Shown: positions 52,855-61,392, counted from the first letter of the stretch. The stretch is 64,000 nucleotides of DNA from Bacillota bacterium (GCA_026627065.1 JAPNUO010000003.1:1-64000); one strand, 5' to 3'. Made by a program: numbers and translations. The notes: generated by a model not told the origin, from the letters alone.

Positions 52855-54861
52855 ATGCCCAGTCTTCGCGTGCACGGGGTGTGCCCGCACGACTGTTACG
52901 ACACCTGTAGCCTTTACGTCACGGCGAGCCAGGACCGCATTGAGCGGATCGAAGCCGACCCGGCGCATCCGCTGACGCGGGGGTTTTTGTGTTACAAAGT
53001 CAACCGGTACGGGAACCGCTTGTACCATCCAGAACGACTAACGCGGCCGTTGCGTCGCGTAGGGCCCAAGGGAAGCGGCGAGTTTGTCGAGGTCGGTTGG
53101 GACGAGGCGCTACGGGAGGTGGCTCTCCGCCTGCACGAGGTGATCGCCCGCGACGGGGGCGAGGCGGTGCTGCCGTACAGCTTCTCCGGGAACATGGGCG
53201 TGCTCGCCGAATCTTCGCTGGATCGTCGGTTCTTTTATGCGATTGGCGCCACCCACCTCGACCGCACCATTTGCACCGCCGCAGCCGACGCCGCGCTGTC
53301 TTGGGTTTTCGGGACGGCCGTGGGGCCGGATCCGGAAACCCTTCCCCAAGCGCGGCTGGTGGTGGTTTGGGGGACCAATCCGGTGGTGACCAACGTGCAC
53401 GAAATACCCCTGCTGGACGAGGCGCGCCGCCAGGGGGCCCGCATCTGGACGATTGATCCGCTGAAGACCGAAACCGCCAAGCGATACGGACACCATCTGC
53501 CACTGAGGCCGCAGAGTGACTACGCGCTGGCACTGGGATTGGCGCGGGAGATCATTCACCGCGGTGCCGTCTCTCGCGCGTTCGTCGATCAATACACGTG
53601 GGGCGTCGATGCCTACGCGGCGGTGGCGGAAGCCTGGACGCGCGAGCGGGTGCTTCAGAGGACAGGCCTGACCGGCTCGGATTTTGAGTCCTTGGTGGAA
53701 GATCTGGTGTCGCGGCGACCGCTCTTATTTCGCCCCGGCTACGGCGTGCAGCGCCAGCGCGATGGCGCCAAAACGGTGTGGGCGATCGCCGGACTGTCGG
53801 CGCTTTTAGGGGCGCCCCTGGACGAAGGCGGGGGATTCTTGCTCTCCAACAGCGGGGCGTTTTCGTTAAACTGGGAGCGCCTCACCCGTCCCGATTTGCA
53901 GACCAAGCCGGTGCGCCACATGAACATGGTGCAGCTGGGAACGGCCCTTCAAACAGCGTCTGCCCCCAAGATCCGGGCGCTCATCGTGTACAATAGCAAC
54001 CCGGCAGCGACCGCCCCGGACCAACGCCAGGTCATCCAGGGGCTGCTGCGCCCCGATCTTTTGACTATTGTCCATGAGCAGATGATGACGGACACCGCCC
54101 GTTACGCCGATTGGGTCTTTCCGGCGGCGATGTCCTTCGAAACTCTCGATCTTTACACCTCGTATTGGCATCGTTACCTCCAGCTCAACGTGCCGGCCTG
54201 TCCTCCGTGGGGCCAGTCAGTCTCCAACACTGAGTTCTTCCGCCGCCTAGCAGCGGCCATGGGTCTCTCGCATCCCGCCCTTCAGGCTTCGGACCGCGCG
54301 TTGATTGAAGACGCGTTGGACACCCCGGAAAACCGCCAGGCGGGGGTGACGTGGGATGCGCTCTGCGAACGCGGCGCGATGAAGGTCGGGCAGGGCTGGG
54401 GGCGCCGGCCGTTTGTGGATACGCCGCCTCCGACAGCAGACGGGCGCCTTAACTTAAGCCCGCTGCCGATCGATCCGGAGCCTCTTGGGGGGAGGGGCCC
54501 GGAGGAGTCAGACGACTGGATCCTATTGTCGCCTGCTCGCCGCGAGACCATTAAGTCCACCTTCGGCAATGTGGCGTCCATAGTGCGCGAGGATGCGCCC
54601 GAGCTTTTGATGCACCCGGAGGACGTGAAGCGGTTAGGCCTGGAGGAAGGTGCGCCGGTCACCGTCTACAACGAGCGGGGAGAAGCCCGGATGAAGGTGA
54701 GAATCAGCGAGAAACCGCAGCCAGGCGTGGTGGTCAGCTATGCCGTGCGCTGGCATCGGGCGGCGGGGGATCACAATGTGAATCAGTTGACGTCCGCGGA
54801 GTTGTCGGATTGGGGCGGCGGCGCCATATTCTACAGTGCGCGGGTGAAAATCCGACCATGA
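52855..54861 (+). CDS. Molybdopterin-dependent oxidoreductase (YoaE-like)
   Basis: A 668-residue member of the DMSO reductase superfamily. Near the N-terminus a 4Fe-4S site is formed by Cys10, Cys14, Cys18 and Cys46 (VCPHDCYDTC and GFLCYK). Typical cofactor-binding segments include VVVWGTNPVVTNVHE, LIVYNSNPAATAPDQ and the C-terminal cap with GAPVTVYNERGEARMKV. It resembles the single-subunit cytoplasmic group that includes Bacillus YoaE; there is no twin-arginine signal. Substrate unknown. ATG 52855 follows AAGGAGGG. The stop overlaps the next start (ATGA), an unusual pairing with glutamate formimidoyltransferase. Confidence 0.9.
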   Translation: MPSLRVHGVCPHDCYDTCSLYVTASQDRIERIEADPAHPLTRGFLCYKVNRYGNRLYHPERLTRPLRRVGPKGSGEFVEVGWDEALREVALRLHEVIARDGGEAVLPYSFSGNMGVLAESSLDRRFFYAIGATHLDRTICTAAADAALSWVFGTAVGPDPETLPQARLVVVWGTNPVVTNVHEIPLLDEARRQGARIWTIDPLKTETAKRYGHHLPLRPQSDYALALGLAREIIHRGAVSRAFVDQYTWGVDAYAAVAEAWTRERVLQRTGLTGSDFESLVEDLVSRRPLLFRPGYGVQRQRDGAKTVWAIAGLSALLGAPLDEGGGFLLSNSGAFSLNWERLTRPDLQTKPVRHMNMVQLGTALQTASAPKIRALIVYNSNPAATAPDQRQVIQGLLRPDLLTIVHEQMMTDTARYADWVFPAAMSFETLDLYTSYWHRYLQLNVPACPPWGQSVSNTEFFRRLAAAMGLSHPALQASDRALIEDALDTPENRQAGVTWDALCERGAMKVGQGWGRRPFVDTPPPTADGRLNLSPLPIDPEPLGGRGPEESDDWILLSPARRETIKSTFGNVASIVREDAPELLMHPEDVKRLGLEEGAPVTVYNERGEARMKVRISEKPQPGVVVSYAVRWHRAAGDHNVNQLTSAELSDWGGGAIFYSARVKIRP

Positions 54862-55787
54862 CCATGCCAGCCCTGTTTGAATGTGTGCCCAATTTTTCCG
54901 AAGGCCGGCGTGAAGATGTGCTCGAGGCCATTCGGAGCGCGGCCGCGGTTCCCGGGGTGTCGGTGCTCGGAATGGAGGCCGATCCCGACCACAACCGCGC
55001 TGTGCTGACCCTGGTGGGACCCGCCCAGCCTTTAATGGAAGCGGCCTTTCGCGCCGTCCGGGTGGCGGTGGAGCGCATTGACTTGCGCGCTCATCAAGGC
55101 ACTCACCCCCGCATCGGGGCGGCAGACGTGGTGCCGTTTGTCCCTTGGGAACGGGCGGGGATGGAGGAAGCCATTAGACTGGCTTGGCAATTTGGCCAAC
55201 GCGTGGCCGACGCGCTGGCCTTGCCGGTGTACCTTTATGGAGAAGCGGCCCGCATCCCCGCTCGGCGCAACCTGGCCCACGTGCGGCGCGGCGAGTTTGA
55301 AGGCTTGGCCGCGCGCATGGCGCAGGATCCCCCCGACTTCGGCGGGGCGGCGCCGCATCCCACCGCCGGGGCGGTGGCGGTGGGCGCGCGCCGCCTGCTC
55401 ATCGCCTTTAACGTGTACCTCACCACGACCGACGTGACGATTGCGCGGCGCATTGCGGAGCGGGTGCGCGGATCGTCCGGCGGGCTGGTGGGCGTGAAGG
55501 CACTTGGCATGCATTTGGCGCGTCAGGGGCGGGTGCAAGTGTCCATGAATCTGGTGGATTATCCCACCACGCCGCTCCCGGTGGCTCTGGAAATGGTGCG
55601 CCAGGAGGCATCGCGGTGGGGCGTGGGGATTCAGGAGACGGAGATTGTCGGTTTTGTGCCCATGGCCTGCATGGAGGATGTGGCGCGATATTATTTGCAG
55701 ATGCCGAAATTCCAGCGCGGCAAGATATTGGAGGTTGCGCTCGCGTCTCAGGAGTTTGACGCGCGGGACGCTGAGGGGGACGGATGA
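54858..55787 (+). CDS. Glutamate formimidoyltransferase
   Basis: FTCD-type enzyme that transfers the formimino group of N-formimino-glutamate to tetrahydrofolate. The 309-residue product shows CVPNFSEGRRED, DPDHNRAVLTLVG, AHQGTHPRIGAADVVPF and RGSSGGLVGVKALGM, all family blocks. It contains the transferase domain only, without the cyclodeaminase half of the mammalian enzyme. No histidine-degradation genes are nearby, so it may serve one-carbon supply or act on another substrate. ATG 54858 overlaps the previous stop; ATG 54864 is an alternative. Its last 40 bases overlap a convergent cytochrome gene. Confidence 0.9.
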   Translation: MTMPALFECVPNFSEGRREDVLEAIRSAAAVPGVSVLGMEADPDHNRAVLTLVGPAQPLMEAAFRAVRVAVERIDLRAHQGTHPRIGAADVVPFVPWERAGMEEAIRLAWQFGQRVADALALPVYLYGEAARIPARRNLAHVRRGEFEGLAARMAQDPPDFGGAAPHPTAGAVAVGARRLLIAFNVYLTTTDVTIARRIAERVRGSSGGLVGVKALGMHLARQGRVQVSMNLVDYPTTPLPVALEMVRQEASRWGVGIQETEIVGFVPMACMEDVARYYLQMPKFQRGKILEVALASQEFDARDAEGDG

Positions 55788-56149
55788 GGGACTCCCGAGG
55801 GTTCGCCAGCGCGCGGGTTCGGGGCGGCGTTTTGGCGCCAAAGGTATTGCGCGAGACTGGTAGCTTGGGCGCTGGTCAGACTTCCGGGATTGACGCCGTT
55901 GACCGGCAGGAGCGGCATGTTGTGCTGAATGAACAGGCGAAGCGCGTTGGGCGTAGGATAGGCGCTGCGAAGGAGCAGGCTGTGGGGACCCCATAGGGCC
56001 GGAGCGCCAGCGTGCTGATTGCCCTGCCCCTGAGTTCCGTGACAATAGGCGCACGCCAGACGGTAAAGGGCGGCGCCTCCCGGGGGAATTCTCGGCGGCG
56101 TGGGCGGGGACGCCGCCAGGGCGACGGTGAGGAAAACGGGCCAGACCAT
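55748..56149 (-). CDS. Exported monohaem cytochrome c
   Basis: A 133-residue c-type cytochrome. It has a short signal-like N-terminus (MVWPVFLTVALAASPP), the haem motif CAYCH (Cys33, Cys36, His37) and a likely axial Met78 in HNMPL, followed by a helix LTSAQATSLAQYLWR and a Pro/Ser-rich tail. ATG 56149 is preferred, nine bases after AAGGAGAGG; ATGs at 56155 and 56173 are in frame. It may carry electrons outside the membrane. It is isolated from oxidase genes and overlaps the formimidoyltransferase gene antisense by 40 bases. Confidence 0.83.
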   Translation of the reverse strand: MVWPVFLTVALAASPPTPPRIPPGGAALYRLACAYCHGTQGQGNQHAGAPALWGPHSLLLRSAYPTPNALRLFIQHNMPLLPVNGVNPGSLTSAQATSLAQYLWRQNAAPNPRAGEPSGVPHPSPSASRASNS

Positions 56150-56251
56150 GCGCATCCTCTCCTTTTTAGGCATAGCATGGCCGCACTTGTCCAGGTTATC
56201 CTGATCCGGCGCTTTTCGGTACAATAGAGAAAACTGGAGGGCGGTGGAAAC

Positions 56252-56866
56252 ATGCCGGATCACGAGACGACAAATCATCATCATGGCCATCATCATGGCG
56301 GATGGACCATGGATCAGCTGCAGAACCTCATGCGGCCAGACCGCGAAAAGCTCATGCCGCGTCGGCCTGTCCTCGAGCAGCTGGGAATCCGCGAGGGGGC
56401 GACAGTGGCCGACGTGGGCGCGGGGCTAGGATGGCTGACCTTTCCGTTGGCGGAGGCGGTGGGCCGTCAAGGACAGGTGTACGCGATTGATCCGAGCCGC
56501 GACGCGATTCGCATGATCCAGGACCGCGTGCAGCGCGAAGGGTGGTCTCAAGTCACCGCGATTGAAGCCTTCGCGGAGCGCACGCCTCTGCCGGACGGCG
56601 CGGTCGAGCGCATTGTCTGGCACACCATGTACCACGACGTCCACGACCGGGTCCAAGCTCTCCAAGAAATGCATCGCATTTTATCGCCCGAAGGCCGCTG
56701 GGTGATTGTAGACTGGGAGAAGTCGCCGATGGAAGTGGGGCCGCCGCTCTCTGTTCGCATGAATCCGGACGAGGTGGCGAGCGAACTGGAGGGGGCAGGA
56801 TTTCGCGTCCTGTCCCGTTGGACGGCCGGTCCAGTCACCTGGGGCTTGACGGTGGCGAAAGCCTAG
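56252..56866 (+). CDS. SAM-dependent methyltransferase with His-rich N-terminus
   Basis: A class I methyltransferase of 204 residues. Motif I is VADVGAGLGWLTFPLA, an acidic residue follows in VYAIDPS, and MHRILSPEGRWVIVDW is the post-motif region common in UbiE-like enzymes. The N-terminus contains NHHHGHHHGG, seven histidines within ten residues apart from glycines, which could bind Ni, Zn or Cu. Methyl acceptor unknown. ATG 56252 follows TGGAGGG. TACAAT at 56220-56225 may be its -10. The stop overlaps acpS by one base. Confidence 0.88.
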   Translation: MPDHETTNHHHGHHHGGWTMDQLQNLMRPDREKLMPRRPVLEQLGIREGATVADVGAGLGWLTFPLAEAVGRQGQVYAIDPSRDAIRMIQDRVQREGWSQVTAIEAFAERTPLPDGAVERIVWHTMYHDVHDRVQALQEMHRILSPEGRWVIVDWEKSPMEVGPPLSVRMNPDEVASELEGAGFRVLSRWTAGPVTWGLTVAKA

Positions 56867-57237
56867 TGCACCGGATCGGCATTGACATAGCTTCGGTGGA
56901 TCGCCTGGAGGCGGCGATCCGCCGTCACCCGCAAATGTTGGCGCGTCTCTTTAGCGCACAAGAGCTTGAGGACGCCGGCTCTGGCCCGCAAAGGATGGCC
57001 CGATTGGCCGCCCGGTTTGCTGCCAAAGAGGCGTTCATCAAGGCGGCTCAAGGGCTGCACGGCGGATGCTGGCGCGACATTGAAGTGAGACGTCTTCCCC
57101 ACCAGGCACCGTCTCTGGTCTTGTATGGCCCGGTAGCGGCGTGGCTGACCTCGCACGCGCTGACGGCCGAACTTTCATTGAGCCATGAAAAGGCCTATGC
57201 TGCCGCCGTGGTTCTCATCGCAGGAGGATGTGTATGA
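56866..57237 (+). CDS. acpS: Holo-[acyl-carrier-protein] synthase
   Basis: AcpS transfers 4'-phosphopantetheine from CoA to acyl carrier protein. The 123-residue product has the two family motifs: GIDIASVDRLE, with the Mg-binding Asp7, and RFAAKEAFIKA with the catalytic Glu-Lys. The start GTG 56866 shares a base with the methyltransferase stop; longer frames are unlikely. The end overlaps nnr by four bases. The order acpS-nnr-alr is seen in many Firmicutes. Confidence 0.94.
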   Translation: MHRIGIDIASVDRLEAAIRRHPQMLARLFSAQELEDAGSGPQRMARLAARFAAKEAFIKAAQGLHGGCWRDIEVRRLPHQAPSLVLYGPVAAWLTSHALTAELSLSHEKAYAAAVVLIAGGCV

Positions 57238-58760
57238 GCCAGCGCATACAGCCGGTGTGGACAGCGGCGGAAGCGCGGGAAGCGGACCGCCAAGCGATGG
57301 CAGAAGGCGTTCCTTATGAAGGATTGCTCGCAGTGGCGGGATTTCAGTTGGCCCGCTACGTGCATGGCCGCGTGCCACGCGGCTCCGTGGCGATTCTGGC
57401 CGGCCCCGGCTCCAACGGGGGCGATGGGTGGGTCGCAGCGCGCCACCTGGCCCGGCATCATCCCGTGGCGGTAGTGCCCCTGGCGGAACCGCGATTTCCT
57501 GGGGCGGACGGCTGGGTGCGGGCGGCTCGGGCATCCGGGGTGGAGGTGCTTGAAGGCGATGAGGCGGTGCGCCGCATCGAGCAGGCAGACGTTGTAGTCG
57601 ACGCCATCTTTGGCACCGGATTTCACGGATCGGTGGTCGAAAGTCCGGCGGCCGTCTGGCTTCGCCGGCTGGGTGCGAGCGGGGTTCCGGTGATCGCCGC
57701 GGACATTGTGAGCGGGGTGAACGCGGACACCGGCGCCTACGACGGGCCGGCGCTCAACGTTATGGCGACGGTGACCATGGGCGCGGCCAAGTGGGGATTG
57801 GTCGGATACCCAGGGGCGGAGATCAGTGGCCAGCTGGTGGTCGCCGACATTGGCCTGCCCCAAGCGTCGTACGCCCCCTGGCCCGGCCGCTGGATTGACG
57901 ACGAGACCGCCAAAACCTGGTGGCCTCGCGTGCGCCCCTTGGCGCATAAATACGACCGCGGTCATGTCATCGTCGTGGGGGGATCGCGTTCCATGCCAGG
58001 TGCCCCAGTCCTGGCGGGGATGGCTGCGCTCAGAGCGGGGGCAGGACTGGTCGAGGTGGTGGTGCCGGAAAGTGCGCTCGGGCGCGTGGAAACCTCGCCG
58101 GCCCTCATTGTCCATGGGGTGCCGGAGGCCACCGACGGGGACTTAGTGTGGAGCGATGCGCTGAAACACCTGGTGGCCCGAGCGGATGCGGTGGTGGTGG
58201 GGCCTGGCCTGGGACGCCGCGTGGGGCCGCGACTGTTGGAAGGGTTGGCGCTTTTGGAGAAGCCCACGGTGATAGATGCCGACGCGCTGCGTTTGTTGCC
58301 GCAGTGGGACCATCCGGTGCCGTCTGGCTGGGTGCTCACTCCTCACGCGGGGGAACTTGGCGCGCTTTTGGGTTGGTCGCGAGGCCAAGTGGATGCCGAC
58401 CGGCGGAAGGCCATCATCAGCGCGGTGGAACGATATCGCGCGCCGACGCTGCTTAAGGGGCGGTTTACGCTGGTGGCCAGCGACGCCGGGATCTGGGTGA
58501 ACCCGACCGGGCATCCCGCGTTGGCAACCGCAGGGAGCGGCGACGTGCTGAGCGGAATGGTGGCGCGCCTCTTGGCGGCCGGCCTTAGCGGCGGAGAAGC
58601 GCTGGCGCTGGCGGCCTACTGGCACGGGTGGGCAGGAGAGCTGGGGGCGGCTAGGCTAGGATATAGCTTGACTGCGGTGGACCTGCTGGGATGGCTGCAC
58701 CCGGCAGCGGAGGCCGTGCAGCGGGGGGACAAGCCCACCGCCGTCGAATGGTGGCATTAG
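57234..58760 (+). CDS. nnr: Bifunctional NAD(P)HX epimerase / ADP- or ATP-dependent dehydratase
   Basis: Nnr repairs hydrated NADH and NADPH. The N-terminal YjeF_N epimerase domain (about 1-215) has AGPGSNGGDGWVAARHL and VVVDAIFGTG. The C-terminal dehydratase domain (about 225-500) has VVGGSRSMPGAP, VVGPGLGRR, VLTPHAGELGALLG and ATAGSGDVLSGMVA. Total length is 508 residues. ATG 57234 has AGGAGG upstream and overlaps the acpS stop (ATGA). With a high-flux NADH dehydrogenase nearby the repair function is useful, but this pairing is general. Confidence 0.95.
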   Translation: MSQRIQPVWTAAEAREADRQAMAEGVPYEGLLAVAGFQLARYVHGRVPRGSVAILAGPGSNGGDGWVAARHLARHHPVAVVPLAEPRFPGADGWVRAARASGVEVLEGDEAVRRIEQADVVVDAIFGTGFHGSVVESPAAVWLRRLGASGVPVIAADIVSGVNADTGAYDGPALNVMATVTMGAAKWGLVGYPGAEISGQLVVADIGLPQASYAPWPGRWIDDETAKTWWPRVRPLAHKYDRGHVIVVGGSRSMPGAPVLAGMAALRAGAGLVEVVVPESALGRVETSPALIVHGVPEATDGDLVWSDALKHLVARADAVVVGPGLGRRVGPRLLEGLALLEKPTVIDADALRLLPQWDHPVPSGWVLTPHAGELGALLGWSRGQVDADRRKAIISAVERYRAPTLLKGRFTLVASDAGIWVNPTGHPALATAGSGDVLSGMVARLLAAGLSGGEALALAAYWHGWAGELGAARLGYSLTAVDLLGWLHPAAEAVQRGDKPTAVEWWH

Positions 58761-58814
58761 GCGAATTGCAGGTTAGCGTAGAAACAAGGGGGGGTCAGCA
58801 CGAGAGCGTCCGAC

Positions 58815-59945
58815 TTGCGCGGGACGGTGGCGGAGGTGGATTTGGCGGCCATTTTACACAACGCGCGGGAGATTCGCCGGCGCCTGGGGCCGCGCGTGGC
58901 GCTTATGGGGGTGGTGAAGGCCAACGCCTACGGGCACGGTGCCGTGGCTGTCGCCCGACTGCTGAAGGAGGCTGGGATCGAGTGGCTTGGGGTGGCCACC
59001 GCGGAAGAGGGCGCGGAACTGCGGGAGGCTGGGGTGACCGGTCCGATTCTCGTGCTTGGTCCGAGCAACCGCGAAGAAATGCACTTGGCGCTGACCCAAA
59101 GCCTCGACCTCACCCTTGTGGACGAGATGGGGTGGCATCATCTCCTCGAAGTCTGCCAGAACTTGTCTCGGCCGGCCCGCGTCCACCTTAAGGTAGATAC
59201 AGGCATGGGGCGCGTGGGTGTGGCGCCGGACTCGGTCGTCTCCGAGTGGGCGCCCCGGCTCTCCGCGGGCGTCGTCCGTTGGCAAGGCCTGATGTCGCAC
59301 CTGGCGGAGAGCGACGCCGAGGACAGCAGCTTTACCCGTCATCAGCTGGGGACCTTCCTGGATGTGATTGAAGGACTGCGGCAAGCCAAGCAGGCATTGC
59401 CGCCGGAGCTGCACCTGGCCAACTCGGCGGCAGCCTTAAAATATCCGGGGACTCACTTCACGCTGGTGCGCGTCGGGATTGGGCTCTACGGCACGGAACC
59501 GTGGGCGCCGGCCTTTGGCTTGCGGCCCGCGATGCGCCTCATCAGCCGGGTCACCATGGTGAAGCGGGTAAAATCCGGGCAATCGATTGGCTATGGGCGG
59601 ACCTACGTGGCGTCGCGGCCGACCGTCATTGCGACCGTCGCGGTGGGATACGCCGACGGCTTTCCCCGCAGTGCGTCCAATGTGGGGTGGATGTTGCTGC
59701 GCGGCCGGCGCTGCCCGGTGGTGGGACGCGTCTCGATGGATCAGACGACCATTGCGGTGCCGGACGATGTCCCGGTCCAGCCGGGCGACGCGGTGACCCT
59801 CATGGGCCGCGAGGGCGGAGAAGAAATCGGTGCGCGTGACTGGGCCGCGTGGTCGAACACGATCAGCTACGAGGTACTGACTCGGATTGGCCCCCGGGTT
59901 CCGCGGCGATATCTCGGGGCGGGGACGCCGGGGCCCGTTGATTGA
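58815..59945 (+). CDS. alr: Alanine racemase
   Basis: Alr supplies D-alanine for peptidoglycan. The PLP lysine is in VVKANAYGHGA near the N-terminus, and the second catalytic Tyr region is seen in GYGRTYVA, with VGRVSMDQTTI following. The product has 376 residues from TTG 58815. The start is doubtful: the G-rich ribosome binding site AAGGGGGGG (58786-58794) is 20 bases away from TTG, but an in-frame ACG at 58800 sits five bases behind it. The gene ends inside the promoter of the toxin-antitoxin pair. Confidence 0.94.
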   Translation: MRGTVAEVDLAAILHNAREIRRRLGPRVALMGVVKANAYGHGAVAVARLLKEAGIEWLGVATAEEGAELREAGVTGPILVLGPSNREEMHLALTQSLDLTLVDEMGWHHLLEVCQNLSRPARVHLKVDTGMGRVGVAPDSVVSEWAPRLSAGVVRWQGLMSHLAESDAEDSSFTRHQLGTFLDVIEGLRQAKQALPPELHLANSAAALKYPGTHFTLVRVGIGLYGTEPWAPAFGLRPAMRLISRVTMVKRVKSGQSIGYGRTYVASRPTVIATVAVGYADGFPRSASNVGWMLLRGRRCPVVGRVSMDQTTIAVPDDVPVQPGDAVTLMGREGGEEIGARDWAAWSNTISYEVLTRIGPRVPRRYLGAGTPGPVD

Positions 59946-59970
59946 CCCTGTTTTTGGGCATCGGTATAAT
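59942..59970 (+). promoter_or_regulatory. Promoter of mazEF
   Basis: TTGACC (59942-59947) and a perfect TATAAT (59965-59970) are 17 bases apart. The -35 overlaps the alr stop codon. Transcription would start near 59977, leaving a leader of about 27 bases before the antitoxin. Confidence 0.8.
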
Positions 59971-60003
59971 ATCAGCCAGATACGGGAAAATGAGGTGGAC
60001 AGA

Positions 60004-60249
60004 TTGACGGAAAGCCGCCGGGTGGTGGTACGATTGCCACATCATTTCGTGGACGCGCTGGATCGGGTGGCCGCCGAAGAAGGGCGTCACCGCAGTGATG
60101 TGATTCGCGAAAGCGTGGAATATTACTTGGTGGAACAGCGCCGGCAGGCGATTCGGCGGGCGCTGATCGAAGGTTATCAAGAATTGGGGTCTTTGAATTC
60201 CGCGTTAGCGGAAGAACGCTGGGATCTTGTGGGATTTTGGAAGGAATAG
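60004..60249 (+). CDS. mazE: Antitoxin, ribbon-helix-helix (EndoAI/MazE type)
   Basis: An 81-residue ribbon-helix-helix protein, the likely antitoxin for the following nuclease. The N-terminal strand RRVVVRLPHHF and helices ALDRVAAEEG and RSDVIRESVEYYL form the DNA-binding domain; the C-terminal part (SALAEERWDLVGFWKE) resembles the toxin-neutralising tail. TTG 60004 is chosen because GAGGTGG lies just upstream. Such proteins normally repress their own promoter, here 59942-59970. The toxin gene starts three bases after its stop. Confidence 0.9.
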   Translation: MTESRRVVVRLPHHFVDALDRVAAEEGRHRSDVIRESVEYYLVEQRRQAIRRALIEGYQELGSLNSALAEERWDLVGFWKE

Positions 60250-60252
60250 GTC

Positions 60253-60618
60253 GTGGCCGGCTCGGAGTTGACGGTGCGCCGCGGCGACATTTTTTTTGCG
60301 GATTTATCTCCCGTGGTGGGGTCGGAGCAGGGGGGCATGCGCCCGGTGCTCATTTTGCAAAATGACATTGGGAATCGCTACAGCCCCACCACCATTGTGT
60401 GCGTATTGACCTCGCAAGTGCTGAAGGCGCGCTTGCCCATTCACGTCGAGGTGAAGGCGTCAGAGTCCGGCCTGGATCGCGATTCGGTCATTTTGCTCGA
60501 ACAAATCCGCACGATTGACAAGCGGCGGCTTCGCGAGCGGGTGGCGCATCTGAATGCTGACATCATGATGCGGGTCAACCGCGCCCTGATTATCAGTTTA
60601 GGCTTGACGTCCTTGTAG
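60253..60618 (+). CDS. mazF: mRNA interferase EndoA/MazF
   Basis: A 121-residue MazF/NdoA endoribonuclease. The family start VRRGDIFFADLSPVVGSEQGG, then RPVLILQNDIGNRYSPTTIV, with the Arg and Thr of the active site, and LLEQIRTIDKRRL are all present. It cleaves mRNA at short sites when free of its antitoxin. GTG 60253 has GGAAGGAATAG upstream. Position after alr and the RHH antitoxin matches Bacillus ndoAI-ndoA. Confidence 0.95.
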   Translation: MAGSELTVRRGDIFFADLSPVVGSEQGGMRPVLILQNDIGNRYSPTTIVCVLTSQVLKARLPIHVEVKASESGLDRDSVILLEQIRTIDKRRLRERVAHLNADIMMRVNRALIISLGLTSL

Positions 60619-60642
60619 CCGGGCCGTAGAGGAGTGGGGAAG

Positions 60643-61392
60643 ATGAAACCCCTCGTCGCTTTGTCGATGTCCCGCGACAACCAGTCGGAAGGGGCTTCGC
60701 GGGACTTTTTGCGTACGACCTATGTGGACGCGGTGATTCAGGCTGGGGCGATTCCCGTGTTGTTGCCGAATGTCCCGGTGAGCGTCGAGCTGCTGCGCCG
60801 ATGCGACGGCCTGATTTTGACGGGCGGCGGCGATGTGGATCCGGCGATGTTTGGGGCCGAGGACGAGGGCACCCAGTGGGCCGGGGTGTCCCGGGAACGC
60901 GATGCGGCAGAACACCTGTTTGTGCAAGAAGCCGAAACACTCGGGATGCCCGTTTTCGGCATTTGCCGCGGGATTCAGGTGTTGGCGGTTGCTTACGGGG
61001 GGACGCTCATTCAGGACATTCCGCGTCGCCGCCCAGACTCGCCCATCGCGCATAGTCAGCGTGCGCGCCGTCAGCAACCGACGCACGAGGTGACGGTGGA
61101 CGAGTCGAGCCGCTTGGCGCAGATTTTGGGCGAGACTCGCATTGCCGTCAATTCCTTTCATCACCAGGCCATTGATCGGGTGCCGGAAGGGTGGCGAGTG
61201 GTCGCCCAGGCGCCCGACCAGATCGTCGAGGCCATGGAATATCCTGGCGATCGCCTGCTCTTTGGCGTCCAATGGCATCCAGAGGATTTGGTCGGCGACC
61301 GCGTGGAGGCCCAACGCCTCTTTCGGGCCTTTGTCGACGCCTGCCGCGCGTTTCAGGCGAGAAAGGGGGAGCCATGGCCGACATCGCCATAG
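60643..61392 (+). CDS. Class I glutamine amidotransferase (gamma-glutamyl-GABA hydrolase-like)
   Basis: A PuuD-like peptidase C26 protein of 249 residues. The nucleophile is Cys108 in FGICRGIQVLA; the catalytic His-Glu pair is in FGVQWHPEDL; LILTGGGDVDP precedes. It hydrolyses gamma-glutamyl amides, possibly of GABA or polyamines, or N-terminal glutamine-type substrates. ATG 60643 follows AGAGGAG; GTG 60634 is an alternative. The next gene starts within its last 19 bases. Confidence 0.87.
   Translation: MKPLVALSMSRDNQSEGASRDFLRTTYVDAVIQAGAIPVLLPNVPVSVELLRRCDGLILTGGGDVDPAMFGAEDEGTQWAGVSRERDAAEHLFVQEAETLGMPVFGICRGIQVLAVAYGGTLIQDIPRRRPDSPIAHSQRARRQQPTHEVTVDESSRLAQILGETRIAVNSFHHQAIDRVPEGWRVVAQAPDQIVEAMEYPGDRLLFGVQWHPEDLVGDRVEAQRLFRAFVDACRAFQARKGEPWPTSP

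Noticed and set aside
54772..54790. TCACA-A-TGTGA resembling a Rex/CRP half-site pair
   Set aside because: The half-sites are in inverted order and too close together, and the site is inside a coding region.
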